A DNA stretch of 64,000 bases from Alphaproteobacteria bacterium (GTDB lineage Bacteria; Pseudomonadota; Alphaproteobacteria; CACIAM-22H2): the NCBI GenBank assembly GCA_016793165.1, contig JAEULA010000109.1, positions 35,981 through 99,980 on the forward strand, written 5' to 3'. Under the pieces are notes generated by a model, which did not search any database, was not told the origin of the DNA, and saw only the letters and a program-made list of their open reading frames with translations. How positions within the stretch are numbered: position 1 is the stretch's first letter; every line of letters begins with the position of its first letter. A program made the position numbers and the translations under genes. Shown in pieces: positions 16,527 to 25,608 of the stretch.

Positions 16527-18245
16527 TCAGCGGATGACCGGCGCGGCCGGCGCCTCGTCGTCGTCGCTCGGCGGCGGCGCGGTCTGGATCTGGATCTTCG
16601 TCGGATCCACGCCCGAGGCCTTGTCGAGCCCGGCGGTCACCAGCGCCGGGAAGATGATCACGAGCGTCACCATGATCACCTGGATCACGACGAACGGCAC
16701 CGCACCCCAGTAGATCTGCGCCGTCGACACGCCCTCGGTGAGCTTGCCCGTCACCTTGTCGACATACGGCTTATCCGGTGCGACCGAGCGCAGATAGAAC
16801 AGCGCGAAGCCGAAGGGCGGGTGCATGAACGAGGTCTGCATGTTCACGCCGAGCAGCACGCCGAACCAGATCAGGTCGATGCCGAGCTTCGCGGCCACCG
16901 GCCCGAGGAGCGGCACGACGATGAAAGCCAGCTCGAAGAAGTCGAGGAAGAAGGCGAGCACGAAGACCAGGACGTTGACGACGATGAGGAAGCCGAGCTG
17001 GCCGCCGGGCAGCCCGAGCAGCAGGTGCTCGACCCAGCGGTCGCCGTCGACGCCGTAGAAGGTGAGGCTGAAGACGCGCGCGCCGATGAGGATGAACACG
17101 ACGAAGGCCGAGAGCTTGGCCGTCGAGTTCATCGCCTGGCGCATCAGGTCGAAGGTCAGCCGGCGATGCGACCACGCGAGCAGCAGCGCGCCCGCCGCCC
17201 CCATGGCGCCGCCCTCGGTCGGCGTCGCGATCCCGACGAAGATCGTGCCGAGGACGAGGAAGATCAGCGCCAGCGGCGGCATCATCACGATGATGACCTG
17301 CTGCGACAGGCGGCCGACGAGGTTGAGGCCGAGCAGCTTGTGCGCCATCGCCAGCGCATAGACCACCGCGCCCACCAGCGCGGTCGCCCAGATCGGCTCC
17401 AGATGATAGGTCAGCGCATAGGTGGCGACGACAGAAAGGCCGACGATCACGACCAGCGAGCCGTAGCCGACGCGGCCGTCGGGATCCCGGATCGTGATCG
17501 CGTCGAAAGGCAGCGCCGGCGCGCAGCGCGGGTTGAGGATCGTCCGGCCGAGGACGTAGCCTGCGTAGAGCGCGGTGAGGACGAGACCGGGGATGAAGGC
17601 GCCCTTGTACATGTCGCCGACCGAGCGGCCGAGCTGGTCGGCGAGCACGATCAGCACCAGGCTCGGTGGAATGATCTGCGCCAGAGTGCCCGAGGCCGCG
17701 ATGACGCCGCTTGCCAGGCGCCGGTCGTATCCGTAGCGCAGCATGATCGGCAGCGAGATCAGCCCCATCGAGATGACCGACGCGGCCACGACGCCCGTCG
17801 TCGCGGCGAGCAGCGCTCCGACGAAGATCACGGCATAGGCGAGGCCGCCGGGCAGCGGGCCGAAGACCTGGCCGATCGTGTCGAGCAGGTCCTCGGCCAT
17901 GCCGGAACGCTCGAGGATCAGCCCCATGAACGTGAAGAACGGGATCGCCAGCAGCGTGTCGTTCTCCATGACCTGGAAGACGCGCTGCGGCAGCGCCTGG
18001 AAAAGTGTCGGCTGGAACATGCCCAGCTGGATGCCGATCAGGCCGAACATCAGGCCGTTGGCGGCGAGCGCGAAGGCGACCGGATAGCCGAGCAGCAGGA
18101 ACACGACCATGGCCACGAACATGATCGGGGCCATCTCGGCCTTGAGGAAGAGCGCGGCGGCGCCGGTCGGGCTCGCGATCGCGGTGCCGACGAGCCCGGC
18201 GAAGGCGGCGATGAGGACGAAGAGGAGGATCCGGATGGCGGTCAT
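16527..18245 (-). CDS. dctM: TRAP transporter large permease (DctM)
   Basis: A 572-residue inner-membrane protein with more than twelve hydrophobic helices. It is the ion-coupled translocation subunit of a TRAP transporter. Family motifs are FVAMVVFLLLGYPVAFALA, LLAIPFFTFMGLILERSGMA, GVVAASVISMGLISLPIML and SGTLAQIIPPSLVLIVLADQ in the first half, and FVGIATPTEGGAMGAAGALL and MHPPFGFALFYLRSVAP in the second. It is longer than a minimal DctM (about 430), with an extra hydrophobic central section typical of the TakM/mannitol-chloroaromatic branch. The last 25 residues are Asp/Glu/Pro-rich. dctQ starts ten bases upstream of it. It works with the dctP product encoded convergently. Confidence 0.93.
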   Translation of the reverse strand: MTAIRILLFVLIAAFAGLVGTAIASPTGAAALFLKAEMAPIMFVAMVVFLLLGYPVAFALAANGLMFGLIGIQLGMFQPTLFQALPQRVFQVMENDTLLAIPFFTFMGLILERSGMAEDLLDTIGQVFGPLPGGLAYAVIFVGALLAATTGVVAASVISMGLISLPIMLRYGYDRRLASGVIAASGTLAQIIPPSLVLIVLADQLGRSVGDMYKGAFIPGLVLTALYAGYVLGRTILNPRCAPALPFDAITIRDPDGRVGYGSLVVIVGLSVVATYALTYHLEPIWATALVGAVVYALAMAHKLLGLNLVGRLSQQVIIVMMPPLALIFLVLGTIFVGIATPTEGGAMGAAGALLLAWSHRRLTFDLMRQAMNSTAKLSAFVVFILIGARVFSLTFYGVDGDRWVEHLLLGLPGGQLGFLIVVNVLVFVLAFFLDFFELAFIVVPLLGPVAAKLGIDLIWFGVLLGVNMQTSFMHPPFGFALFYLRSVAPDKPYVDKVTGKLTEGVSTAQIYWGAVPFVVIQVIMVTLVIIFPALVTAGLDKASGVDPTKIQIQTAPPPSDDDEAPAAPVIR

Positions 18246-18255
18246 CGGCGGGCTT

Positions 18256-18795
18256 TCAATGCGAGCCTGATTTTTCGCCGTACGGGTCCGGGATCCATCC
18301 GCGGATCACGGCGAAGCGCTTGATGAGCTCCGAGACCATCTGCAGCAGCAGCAGGGTGAAGCCGGCGGGGATGAGCAGGCGCGCCGGCCAGCGGATCAGG
18401 CCGCCGGCGCTGCTCGACACCTCGCCCGAGCGGAATGCGTTCATGAAATAGGGCCACGCCTCGAACAGCATCACGACGCAAAGCGGCAGCAGGAAGACGA
18501 GATGGCCGAAGACGTCCATCCAATTGCGCGCCTGCGGGCTCATGCGGCTCGACACGATGTCGATGCGGATATGCTCGTTGTGGAGAAAGGTGTAGCCGGC
18601 GCACAGCAGGAACACGGCCGAGAACAGGTACCACTGGATCTCGAGCCAGGCGTTCGAACTCATGTTCAGCGAATAGCGGACGACGGCATTGCCGGCGCTC
18701 ACCACCACGGCGACGAGCACGAGCCAGTAGACCGCCTTTCCGACGCGATCGTTCAGCCAATCGATCGCGGCGCTGAGCTTCAGCAATCCATCCAC
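18256..18795 (-). CDS. dctQ: TRAP transporter small permease (DctQ)
   Basis: The 179-residue four-helix membrane protein is the small subunit that pairs with DctM. Signatures are VVVSAGNAVVRYSLNMSSNAW, LEIQWYLFSAVFLLCAGYTF, the NEHIRIDIV motif after helix 2 and a C-terminal helix LLIPAGFTLLLLQMVSELIK. A GGAGA ribosome site lies upstream of the ATG. It is the first gene of a dctQ-dctM unit. A gap of about 98 bases to the parC stop, on the same strand, probably holds its promoter, though I did not recognise one. Confidence 0.92.
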   Translation of the reverse strand: MDGLLKLSAAIDWLNDRVGKAVYWLVLVAVVVSAGNAVVRYSLNMSSNAWLEIQWYLFSAVFLLCAGYTFLHNEHIRIDIVSSRMSPQARNWMDVFGHLVFLLPLCVVMLFEAWPYFMNAFRSGEVSSSAGGLIRWPARLLIPAGFTLLLLQMVSELIKRFAVIRGWIPDPYGEKSGSH

Positions 18796-18893
18796 GATGA
18801 AGTCTCCCGTGCGGCCCCGTCTCGCGCGGAACCGTCATTCGGGCGTGCCGGGGTCGGCCTGCCCTGTCGGGGCTTATAGCGTCGCGTCGCGCC

Positions 18894-21104
18894 TCAGGTA
18901 AACCGCTTCGCCCGCGGGAAGCCCGGCGGCGGCAGGCGACCGGCCTGGGCCCGCTCCCCGCGCCATGGCCGCAGGTCGGTCTCCTGGCCGCCGCGCCACC
19001 AGCCGCCGTCGGCGAAACGGAACACCTTCACGTCCGCGAGGCGGCCGTCCTTGTATTTCTGCAGCGTCACGCCGCGACCGCGGCCCATCTCGGGCAGCTC
19101 GGCGAGCGGGAACAGGAGCAGCTTGCGGTTGTCGCCGATCACCGCGACCGTATCGCCCTCGGCCAGGCAGCACGCCGCCGCCTCGATTCCCTCGCCGACG
19201 TTCAGGACCTGCTTTCCGGACCGGGTCTGGGCCAGGACATCGTCCTCCGGCGCGAGGAAGCCGCGACCGTCGCTCGAGGCGACGAGCAGCTTCCGCCCGC
19301 CCTTGAACAGCATGATCGTCACGACGGTCGCGTCGCCCATCTCGACCATCAGCTTCAGCGGCTCGCCGTCGCCGCGCGCCCCGGGCAGCTTGTCGACCGC
19401 GAGCGTGTAGAAGCGGCCGTTCGACGCGAAGACCAGGATCTTGTCCGTGCTCTCGCAGCGCATCGCATAGCCGAGGGAGTCGTCGGCCTTGAAGCGGATC
19501 TCGGACAGGTCCTCGAGATGGCCCTTGAAGGCCCGGATCCACCCCTTCTCCGAGCACACGACCGTCAGGTTCTCGCGCTCGATCAGCGCCTCGACCGGAA
19601 CGGCGACCTCGGCCGGGGCGTCGCCGATCTCCGTCCGGCGCCGCCCGAGCGCCGTCTTCTCCCCGTACTTGACGCGGATGTCACCGATCTCAGCCGCGAT
19701 GCGCTCCCACCGCAGCTTCTCGTCCTTGAGCAGCTTGTTCAGGTCGCGCCGCTCGGCGGTGAGCTGGTCGTGCTCGGTGCGGATCTCGATCTCCTCGAGC
19801 TTGCGCAGCGATCGCAGCCGCATGTTGAGGATCGCCTCGGCCTGCACGTCGGTGAGCTTGAAGCGCTTCATCAGGACGGGCTTCGGCTCGTCCTCGTTCC
19901 GGATGATCTTGATGACCGCGTCGATGTTCAGATACGCGATCAGGTAGCCCTCGAGGATCTCCAGCCGTCGCTCGATATTGCCCAGGCGGAACTTCGAGCG
20001 CCGCACCAGCACGACGTGGCGATGGTCGAGGAACGACTGCAGCACCTCCCGCAGGTTCATCACCCGCGGGACGTTCTGCGCGTCCAGCAGGTTCATGTTC
20101 AGCGAGAACCGGATCTCGAGATCGGTCTGCCGGAACAACGACTCCATCAGGACCTTCGCGTCGACGTTGCGGCTCTTCGGCTCGAGGACGAGGCGCACGT
20201 CCTCGGCGGACTCGTCGCGGACATCGGCCAGCAGCGCGAGCTTCTTCTCCTGCAGCAGCTCGGCGATGCGCTCGATCAGGCGCGACTTCTGGACCTGGTA
20301 GGGGATCTCGGTGACGACGATCTGGTACTGGCCCAGCCCGATCTTCTCGACCGTCCAGCGGGCCCGCACGCGGAAACTGCCGCGTCCCGTGGCATAGGCC
20401 TCCTCGACCGCCGCGCGGCTCTCGACCAGCTCGCCGCCGGTCGGGAAGTCCGGGCCCGGCATCAGCTCGACCAGCTTGCCGATGGTCGCCTTGGGGAACC
20501 TGATGAGGTGCAGCAGCGCACTGCACACTTCGGCCACGTTGTGCGGCGGGATCGACGTCGCCATGCCGACCGCGATGCCGGCCGCCCCGTTGGCGAGCAG
20601 ATTGGGGAACGCGGCCGGGAGCACGACGGGCTCCTCGCCCTCGCCGTCGTAGGTCGAGCGGAAATCGACGCAATCCTCGTCGATGCCGTCGAGCAAGGCC
20701 TGGGCGACGTCGGTCAGGCGCGCCTCGGTGTACCGCATCGCCGCGGCGTTATCGCCGTCGACATTGCCGAAGTTCCCCTGCCCGTCCACCAGCGGATAGC
20801 GTTGCGCGAAGGACTGGGCGAGGCGGACCATCGCGTCGTAGATCGCCTGATCGCCGTGCGGGTGGTATTTGCCCATCACGTCGCCGACGATGCGCGCGCA
20901 CTTCTTGAAGGCCTGGTCGGGATCGAGGCGGAGCTGGCGCATCGCGAAGAGCAGGCGGCGATGCACCGGCTTGAGCCCGTCGCGCACATCGGGCAGCGAG
21001 CGGGACATGATGGTGGACAGGGCATAGGACAGGTAGCGTTCGCCCAACGCCGTGGTCAGCGCGACGGGCTGGATGTCCTGAACGGGGAGCGGTTTTCCTG
21101 CCAT
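18894..21104 (-). CDS. parC: DNA topoisomerase IV subunit A
   Basis: The 736-residue ParC cuts and rejoins DNA to decatenate daughter chromosomes, together with ParE (not in the window). The start is the Met of MAGKPLPVQDIQPV; the frame upstream is non-conserved. Seen are LSYALSTIMSRSLPDVRDGLKPVHRRLLFAM, recorded here as YALSTIMSRSLPDVRDGLKP, then the catalytic Tyr125 in AMRYTEARL, GNFGNVDGDNAAAMRY and GMATSIPPHNVAE. A C-terminal beta-propeller-like part follows (about 510-736). The length fits alphaproteobacterial ParC rather than GyrA, which is longer and carries a GyrA-box. recO lies upstream on the same strand, 76 bases away. Confidence 0.95.
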   Translation of the reverse strand: MAGKPLPVQDIQPVALTTALGERYLSYALSTIMSRSLPDVRDGLKPVHRRLLFAMRQLRLDPDQAFKKCARIVGDVMGKYHPHGDQAIYDAMVRLAQSFAQRYPLVDGQGNFGNVDGDNAAAMRYTEARLTDVAQALLDGIDEDCVDFRSTYDGEGEEPVVLPAAFPNLLANGAAGIAVGMATSIPPHNVAEVCSALLHLIRFPKATIGKLVELMPGPDFPTGGELVESRAAVEEAYATGRGSFRVRARWTVEKIGLGQYQIVVTEIPYQVQKSRLIERIAELLQEKKLALLADVRDESAEDVRLVLEPKSRNVDAKVLMESLFRQTDLEIRFSLNMNLLDAQNVPRVMNLREVLQSFLDHRHVVLVRRSKFRLGNIERRLEILEGYLIAYLNIDAVIKIIRNEDEPKPVLMKRFKLTDVQAEAILNMRLRSLRKLEEIEIRTEHDQLTAERRDLNKLLKDEKLRWERIAAEIGDIRVKYGEKTALGRRRTEIGDAPAEVAVPVEALIERENLTVVCSEKGWIRAFKGHLEDLSEIRFKADDSLGYAMRCESTDKILVFASNGRFYTLAVDKLPGARGDGEPLKLMVEMGDATVVTIMLFKGGRKLLVASSDGRGFLAPEDDVLAQTRSGKQVLNVGEGIEAAACCLAEGDTVAVIGDNRKLLLFPLAELPEMGRGRGVTLQKYKDGRLADVKVFRFADGGWWRGGQETDLRPWRGERAQAGRLPPPGFPRAKRFT

Positions 21105-21180
21105 GGGCGACGACGACCGGCGTTGGCGGCTGAATCGGGACGGGGCCGAGGCGGCGCGAGGGGCGGCGCCGCGAATCGGC

Positions 21181-21924
21181 CTAGGGGGCGGGCAGTCTAG
21201 CCCCGCGCGACCAGCGATCAACGAGACGAAGTCGCGCCGGCGGCATCTGCCGTCGGACGGGCGCCAGCAGATGGCGCTCGATGAAATGGCCGGTGAGCAC
21301 GAGCCCGGCGGCGACGTCCGCAGCAGCCGCGTCCCTGGCCGCCGCCGGATCGGTCAGGAATGCCGGCAGCGCCAGCAGCCGCCCCGCATAGGCCGCCCCC
21401 GCCTGCGCATTGACCGCGCGGCCGCTGCGCGGGCTCACATAGGCGAGCCCCTGGACCGTGCCGGTCAGCGCGCAGCTGCCGAGGTCGAGGCCGAAGCCGA
21501 GCGCGGTGAGCACGCCCAGCTCCCAGCGGACCATGTCGGCGCCCAACGTCTGGCTGTCCAAGCCGTCGAGCAGAGCGCGCGTTGCGGCGTAGAGCGGGCC
21601 ATAGGGCTGGCGCTCCGGCAGCACCGCCTCGAGCAGCGCCATGGCCGAGGCGAGGCACTCGAGGGGGACGGCGTCGTCGAGCACCCGCGCCGCCATCGCC
21701 TCGACGAGCTCGCCCGCGAAGGTGCCGAGCTGCTCCTCGAGCCGGGCGCGCCAGCGCACACCGACCACATTGCCGATGTCGTAGAGCCCTGCAGCCCGCC
21801 GCCCGCTGCCGCCGCGCACCAGCCCGAGATGGCGGCCGTGCCCGGAGGTGAACAGCGAGACGACGGCGCTCGTCTCGCCGTGATGCCGCCGCGCCAGGAC
21901 CAGCCCCTCGTCCGACCATTCCAT
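21181..21924 (-). CDS. recO: DNA repair protein RecO
   Basis: A 247-residue RecFOR-pathway mediator that loads RecA on SSB-coated single-strand DNA and anneals strands. The N-terminal OB fold is recognisable from MEWSDEGLVLARRHHGETSAVVSLFT and HLGLVRGG. The helical part carries LLTALGFGLDLGSCALTG-like residues (LGFGLDLGSCALTG) and the strongly conserved YVSPRSGRAV. The end, ARLRLVDRW, is typical. It belongs with era and rnc in related genomes, but here two plus-strand genes lie between recO and era. It is divergent from the M81 gene with about 126 bases between. Confidence 0.93.
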   Translation of the reverse strand: MEWSDEGLVLARRHHGETSAVVSLFTSGHGRHLGLVRGGSGRRAAGLYDIGNVVGVRWRARLEEQLGTFAGELVEAMAARVLDDAVPLECLASAMALLEAVLPERQPYGPLYAATRALLDGLDSQTLGADMVRWELGVLTALGFGLDLGSCALTGTVQGLAYVSPRSGRAVNAQAGAAYAGRLLALPAFLTDPAAARDAAAADVAAGLVLTGHFIERHLLAPVRRQMPPARLRLVDRWSRGARLPAP

Positions 21925-22050
21925 GCAGCAAGGGTTAGCCTACAAGCGCGGCAGCGACGAGCGTCATGTCGCCCCGCAGCGCCGGCACCGGTCGCCCGAC
22001 TCCGCGGGCGCGCTATGATCGCCATGGGCAGGAAAAGGGGGACGGTCGCG

Positions 22051-23559
22051 ATGCGCTTCGCCGTGGGAGGACTGCTGTTCGAGGGCAACACGTTTTCGCC
22101 GGTGATCGCGACGCGCGCCGACTTCGCGTCGAAATACCTGGTCGAGGGCGACGCGGTCGTCGCGCGGCTGACGGGAACCGGGACCGAAGTCGGCGGCGCG
22201 ATCGACGAGATCGGCGCCGCGCGCGACGAGATCCTGCCGTTGATCGCAACCCATGGCGGCGCGGGCGGCCGGGTGGCGACGGCGACGACGACGGCGCTGT
22301 GCGAGGCGCTGCTGGCGCGCATCGCCGCGCTGCCGCCGGTCGACGGCATCTACCTCGCCCTGCATGGCGCCTTCGTCTCGCAGGACAGCCTCGACGTCGA
22401 CGGCGACCTCCTGGCCCGCGTGCGCGGGCTGCGGCCGACGACTCCGATCGTCGTCAGCTGCGACCTGCATGCGCACGTGACCGACGCGATGCTGGCGAAT
22501 TGCGATGCTCTGATCGGCTACAAGCACTACCCGCACGACGACACCTACGAGACCGGCCGACGGGCGGTCGCCATGCTCCGCGACATGGCCACGGGCGCGC
22601 TGAAGCCCGCGCTGGTCGCGTGCCGAATCCCGATGATCGCGCCGGCGCAGAACCAGCGCACGCGCGGCACCGGACCCATGGTGGAGGTCCGCGCTCTCGC
22701 GGAATCGCTGGCCGTCGGCGCCATCCGCGACGTGTCCTATTTCTGCGTCCAGCCGTGGATCGACGCCCCTGCCCTCGGCTGGACCGTCGTCGTGACCGCG
22801 AACGCCGACGGCGACCGTGCGGCCGAGGTGGCGCGCGCCGTCGCCGCGGCCATGTGGGAACGCCGCGAACGCAGCATCGTCGAGACCGTGGCGCCGGCGG
22901 ACGCGATCCGTCGCGGGCTCGCGACCGACGGGCTCGTGGTGCTCGCCGATGCCAGCGACTGCGTCGGCGGCGGCGCCAGCGGCGACAGCGCGATCGCCCT
23001 CGACGCCCTGCTCCGCCACGCGCCTTCCGCGCGGGGCGCCATCCACATCGCCGACGACGTGACCGCCTGTCGCGCCCTGGCGCTGCAACCGGGCGCGCGG
23101 CTGGCGGTCGAGCTCGGCAACCGTCGCGATCCCGCCTATGGACCGCCGCTCGCCGCCGAGGCGGTGATGCTGCGCGCGGCGCCCCGGCACTTCACCTATG
23201 CAGGCGGCCTGATGCGCGGCGTCGAGGCCGAGCTGGGCGACGCCGCGGTGCTGCGGATCGGCGGCGTCGACGTTCTCGTGTCGGCGAACGCCTGCTACGA
23301 GTACGCGGACGAGGCCTTCGCCGCTGCCGGCATCGATGTGCGCGCGGGGAAGTTCGTCGTGGTGAAGAACCCGATGAACTATCAGCAGGCCTACGCCGAG
23401 GCGGCGGCGAGGTTCATCCTCGACACGCCGGGGCCGACGACGCCGAACCTGGCCGCCCTGCCCTGGCGACGGATCGACCGCCCGATCTTTCCCGTCGACC
23501 CCGCGACACCGGGCACGCCGCGGCTGTGGCGCCGTGGCCGCGGCTGGACGACCTCGTGA
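22051..23559 (+). CDS. M81 family metallopeptidase (MlrC-like)
   Basis: A 502-residue zinc metallopeptidase family protein related to MlrC, which degrades linear microcystin peptides. The ATG follows an AAAAGGGGG ribosome site; in-frame ATGs a few codons upstream are less well placed. N-terminal domain: GGLLFEGNTFSP, THGGAGGRVA, LALHGAFVSQDSLDVDGDLL and CDLHAHVTDAM, with the His/Asp residues expected to bind metal, then KHYPHDDTYETGRRA. The C-terminal MlrC domain begins near ADASDCVGGGASGDS and ends with KNPMNYQQAYAEAA. No signal peptide is present, so it is cytosolic. Many members sit next to catabolic genes and are of unknown substrate. Its stop overlaps the next gene's GTG. Confidence 0.9.
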   Translation: MRFAVGGLLFEGNTFSPVIATRADFASKYLVEGDAVVARLTGTGTEVGGAIDEIGAARDEILPLIATHGGAGGRVATATTTALCEALLARIAALPPVDGIYLALHGAFVSQDSLDVDGDLLARVRGLRPTTPIVVSCDLHAHVTDAMLANCDALIGYKHYPHDDTYETGRRAVAMLRDMATGALKPALVACRIPMIAPAQNQRTRGTGPMVEVRALAESLAVGAIRDVSYFCVQPWIDAPALGWTVVVTANADGDRAAEVARAVAAAMWERRERSIVETVAPADAIRRGLATDGLVVLADASDCVGGGASGDSAIALDALLRHAPSARGAIHIADDVTACRALALQPGARLAVELGNRRDPAYGPPLAAEAVMLRAAPRHFTYAGGLMRGVEAELGDAAVLRIGGVDVLVSANACYEYADEAFAAAGIDVRAGKFVVVKNPMNYQQAYAEAAARFILDTPGPTTPNLAALPWRRIDRPIFPVDPATPGTPRLWRRGRGWTTS

Positions 23560-24683
23560 TCGTCACGACCCTGCGCGGGACGCCGCGCCCGAATTCCTGG
23601 CCTGCCGCGCTCGGCGGCATCCTGCCGGACGGCGCGGTCGCCGCCGCGCGTGCGACGATCTCGTCCTGGGACGGCTACCGGCCGACGCCGCTGCTGGCGC
23701 TGCCGCAGCTCGCGCGTCGGCTCGGCGTCGCAGCCGTGCAGCTCAAGCACGAGGGCGCGCGCTTCGAGGTCGGCAGCTTCAAGGCGCTCGGGCCTTCCTA
23801 CGCACTGGAGCGCGCGCTCGCCCGCGCGGAGCCGGATCGCGGCCGGCGTGCCGACTGGACCGCGATTGCCGCCACCTCCGGAAATCACGGCCGTGCCGTC
23901 GCCTGGGCCGCGCGGCGCTCGGGCATCCGCGCGCGCATCTACATGCCGGCGCATGCGAGCCCGGGCCGCGAGGCCGCGATCCGGGCCCTCGGGGCCGATG
24001 TCGAGCGCGTCGCCGGCAGCTTCGACGATGCGCTGGCAGCGGCGCTCGCGGCGGCCGCGCTGCCGCGCACGATCGTGGTCGCCGATGTCCCGCGCCCCGG
24101 CGCCGCGGCCATCGCGCAGGACACGCTGGCGGGCTATGCGGTGCTGGGCGACGAGATCGCCGACGATCCCGCGGGCGCGCACGCCTCCCATCTCTTCGTC
24201 GCGGCCGGCAACGGCTCGCTCGCGGCCGCGACCGCCGGCCGCATCCTTCAGCGCCTCGGTCGGGAGCGCCCGCTCGTCGTCTCGGTCGAGCCGACGGGGT
24301 CGGATGTCGTGCGCCGCAGCCTCGCGGCCGGCGCGGCGCAGGCGCTGGCGGATCCCGGGCATTCGCTGATGGACGGCCTCGTCGTCGGCGCGCCCGCGCC
24401 GCTGGCCTGGCCGATCCTCGCCGTCGTCCTCGACGCCGCCCTGGCGATCGACGACGACGTGGCGCTTACGACGCTGCGCGCGCTCGCCGCGGGGCGCGAC
24501 GGCGACGAGCCGGTCGAGATCGGCGAGACCGGGATCGCGGCGATCGCCGGATTGGCGGCCGCAGGCGCGGACGAAGCGACGCGCGCCGCCCTGGGAATCG
24601 ACATGTCCAGCCGGCTCCTGGCGATCGTCTGCGAGGGCGTGACCGACCGCGCCGTGTTCGACCGCCTCCTCGCCGCCGACTGA
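23556..24683 (+). CDS. Diaminopropionate ammonia-lyase-like PLP enzyme
   Basis: The 375-residue fold-type II PLP protein most resembles diaminopropionate ammonia-lyase, which converts 2,3-diaminopropionate to pyruvate and ammonia. The PLP lysine is Lys76 in RFEVGSFKALGPSYAL, matching the R-x-x-L-x-x-FK-x-LG-x-SYA pattern of that enzyme. Further features are AATSGNHGRAVAWAARR, the glycine loop VAAGNGSLAAATAG and a C-terminal Ser-type loop near IVCEGVTD. It starts at a GTG overlapping the M81 stop, so the two enzymes probably act in one pathway, such as breakdown of a peptide or amide containing an unusual amino acid; that link is inference. Threonine synthase-like or dehydratase activity are alternatives. 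Confidence 0.78.
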   Translation: MIVTTLRGTPRPNSWPAALGGILPDGAVAAARATISSWDGYRPTPLLALPQLARRLGVAAVQLKHEGARFEVGSFKALGPSYALERALARAEPDRGRRADWTAIAATSGNHGRAVAWAARRSGIRARIYMPAHASPGREAAIRALGADVERVAGSFDDALAAALAAAALPRTIVVADVPRPGAAAIAQDTLAGYAVLGDEIADDPAGAHASHLFVAAGNGSLAAATAGRILQRLGRERPLVVSVEPTGSDVVRRSLAAGAAQALADPGHSLMDGLVVGAPAPLAWPILAVVLDAALAIDDDVALTTLRALAAGRDGDEPVEIGETGIAAIAGLAAAGADEATRAALGIDMSSRLLAIVCEGVTDRAVFDRLLAAD

Positions 24684-24699
24684 CGGCGCCGCGCTGCGC

Positions 24700-25608
24700 T
24701 CAGCTCCCCTTGGTCTTCATCGCGCCGAACTCGAGGCCCCACTCGCGGTAGAACTCCGGCCGCTCGCCCCAGCTGGGCGCGACCTTCACGTGGAGGAAGA
24801 GGTGGATGGGGCGGCCCAGCGCCTTGGTCAGCTCGGCGCGCGCCGCCGAGCCGATCGCCTTCAGCCGCGCGCCGCCCGCCCCGATCACGATGCCCTTCTG
24901 GCCTTCGCGCTCGATGAAGATCGTCTGATCGACGCGCGCGGAGCCGTCCGGCTGCTCCTTCCACTGGTCCGTGGCCACCGCCGCCGAATAAGGCAGCTCC
25001 TCGTGGAGCTGGCGGAAGATCTGCTCGCGGGTGATCTCCGCCGCGAAGAGCCGCTCCGAGAGATCCATCAGCTGGTCCTCCGGGAACAGCCACGGCCCCT
25101 CGGGCATGTGCGCTGCCAGCCAATGCTTGAGATCGGCGACGCCGTCGCCGGTCTCGGCCGAGACCATGAAGATCCGCTCGACCTTGGCTGCCGCCTCGAC
25201 CTCCGCCGCGAGGCCGAGCAGCGCCGGCCGCTTCACCGCGTCGATCTTGTTGATCACGGCGTCGATCTTGCCGGCACAGCGGCCGAGCCCGTCGATCGCC
25301 AGGCGCGCCGCGTCGTCGAGGCCGCGCGTCGCGTCGACGATCAGCAGCACGCGGTCGGCCTCCTCGGCGCCGCGCCATGCCGCATCGATCATCGCGTGGT
25401 CGAGGCGCCGGCGCGGCGTGAAGATGCCCGGCAGGTCGAGCAGCACGATCTGGCTTTCGCCATCGATCGCGATGCCGGTGACGCGGGCGCGTGTCGTCTG
25501 GGCCTTGGCCGAGACGATCGCGACCTTGGCGCCGACGATCGCGTTCGCGAGCGTCGACTTGCCGACATTGGCGGCGCCCAGGAGCGCCGCATAGCCGCAT
25601 CGATTCAT
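24700..25608 (-). CDS. era: GTPase Era (16S rRNA maturation)
   Basis: The 302-residue essential GTPase binds the 3' end of 16S rRNA during 30S assembly. G motifs are seen: G1 GAANVGKST (Ala replaces the usual Pro), G2 region AKAQTTRARVTGI, G3 DLPGI, G4 NKID and G5 SAETG. The C-terminal KH domain (about 215-295) includes KGIVIGAGGARLKAIG and the typical LFLHVKVAPSWGE. The ATG overlaps the rnc stop by four bases. A 16-base gap separates its stop from the convergent diaminopropionate lyase-like gene. Confidence 0.96.
   Translation of the reverse strand: MNRCGYAALLGAANVGKSTLANAIVGAKVAIVSAKAQTTRARVTGIAIDGESQIVLLDLPGIFTPRRRLDHAMIDAAWRGAEEADRVLLIVDATRGLDDAARLAIDGLGRCAGKIDAVINKIDAVKRPALLGLAAEVEAAAKVERIFMVSAETGDGVADLKHWLAAHMPEGPWLFPEDQLMDLSERLFAAEITREQIFRQLHEELPYSAAVATDQWKEQPDGSARVDQTIFIEREGQKGIVIGAGGARLKAIGSAARAELTKALGRPIHLFLHVKVAPSWGERPEFYREWGLEFGAMKTKGS

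Noticed and set aside
16821..18323. A 500-codon plus-strand frame rich in His, Asp and Glu opposite dctM
   Set aside because: The charge pattern is the expected complement of hydrophobic membrane-protein codons; no start signal or motifs.
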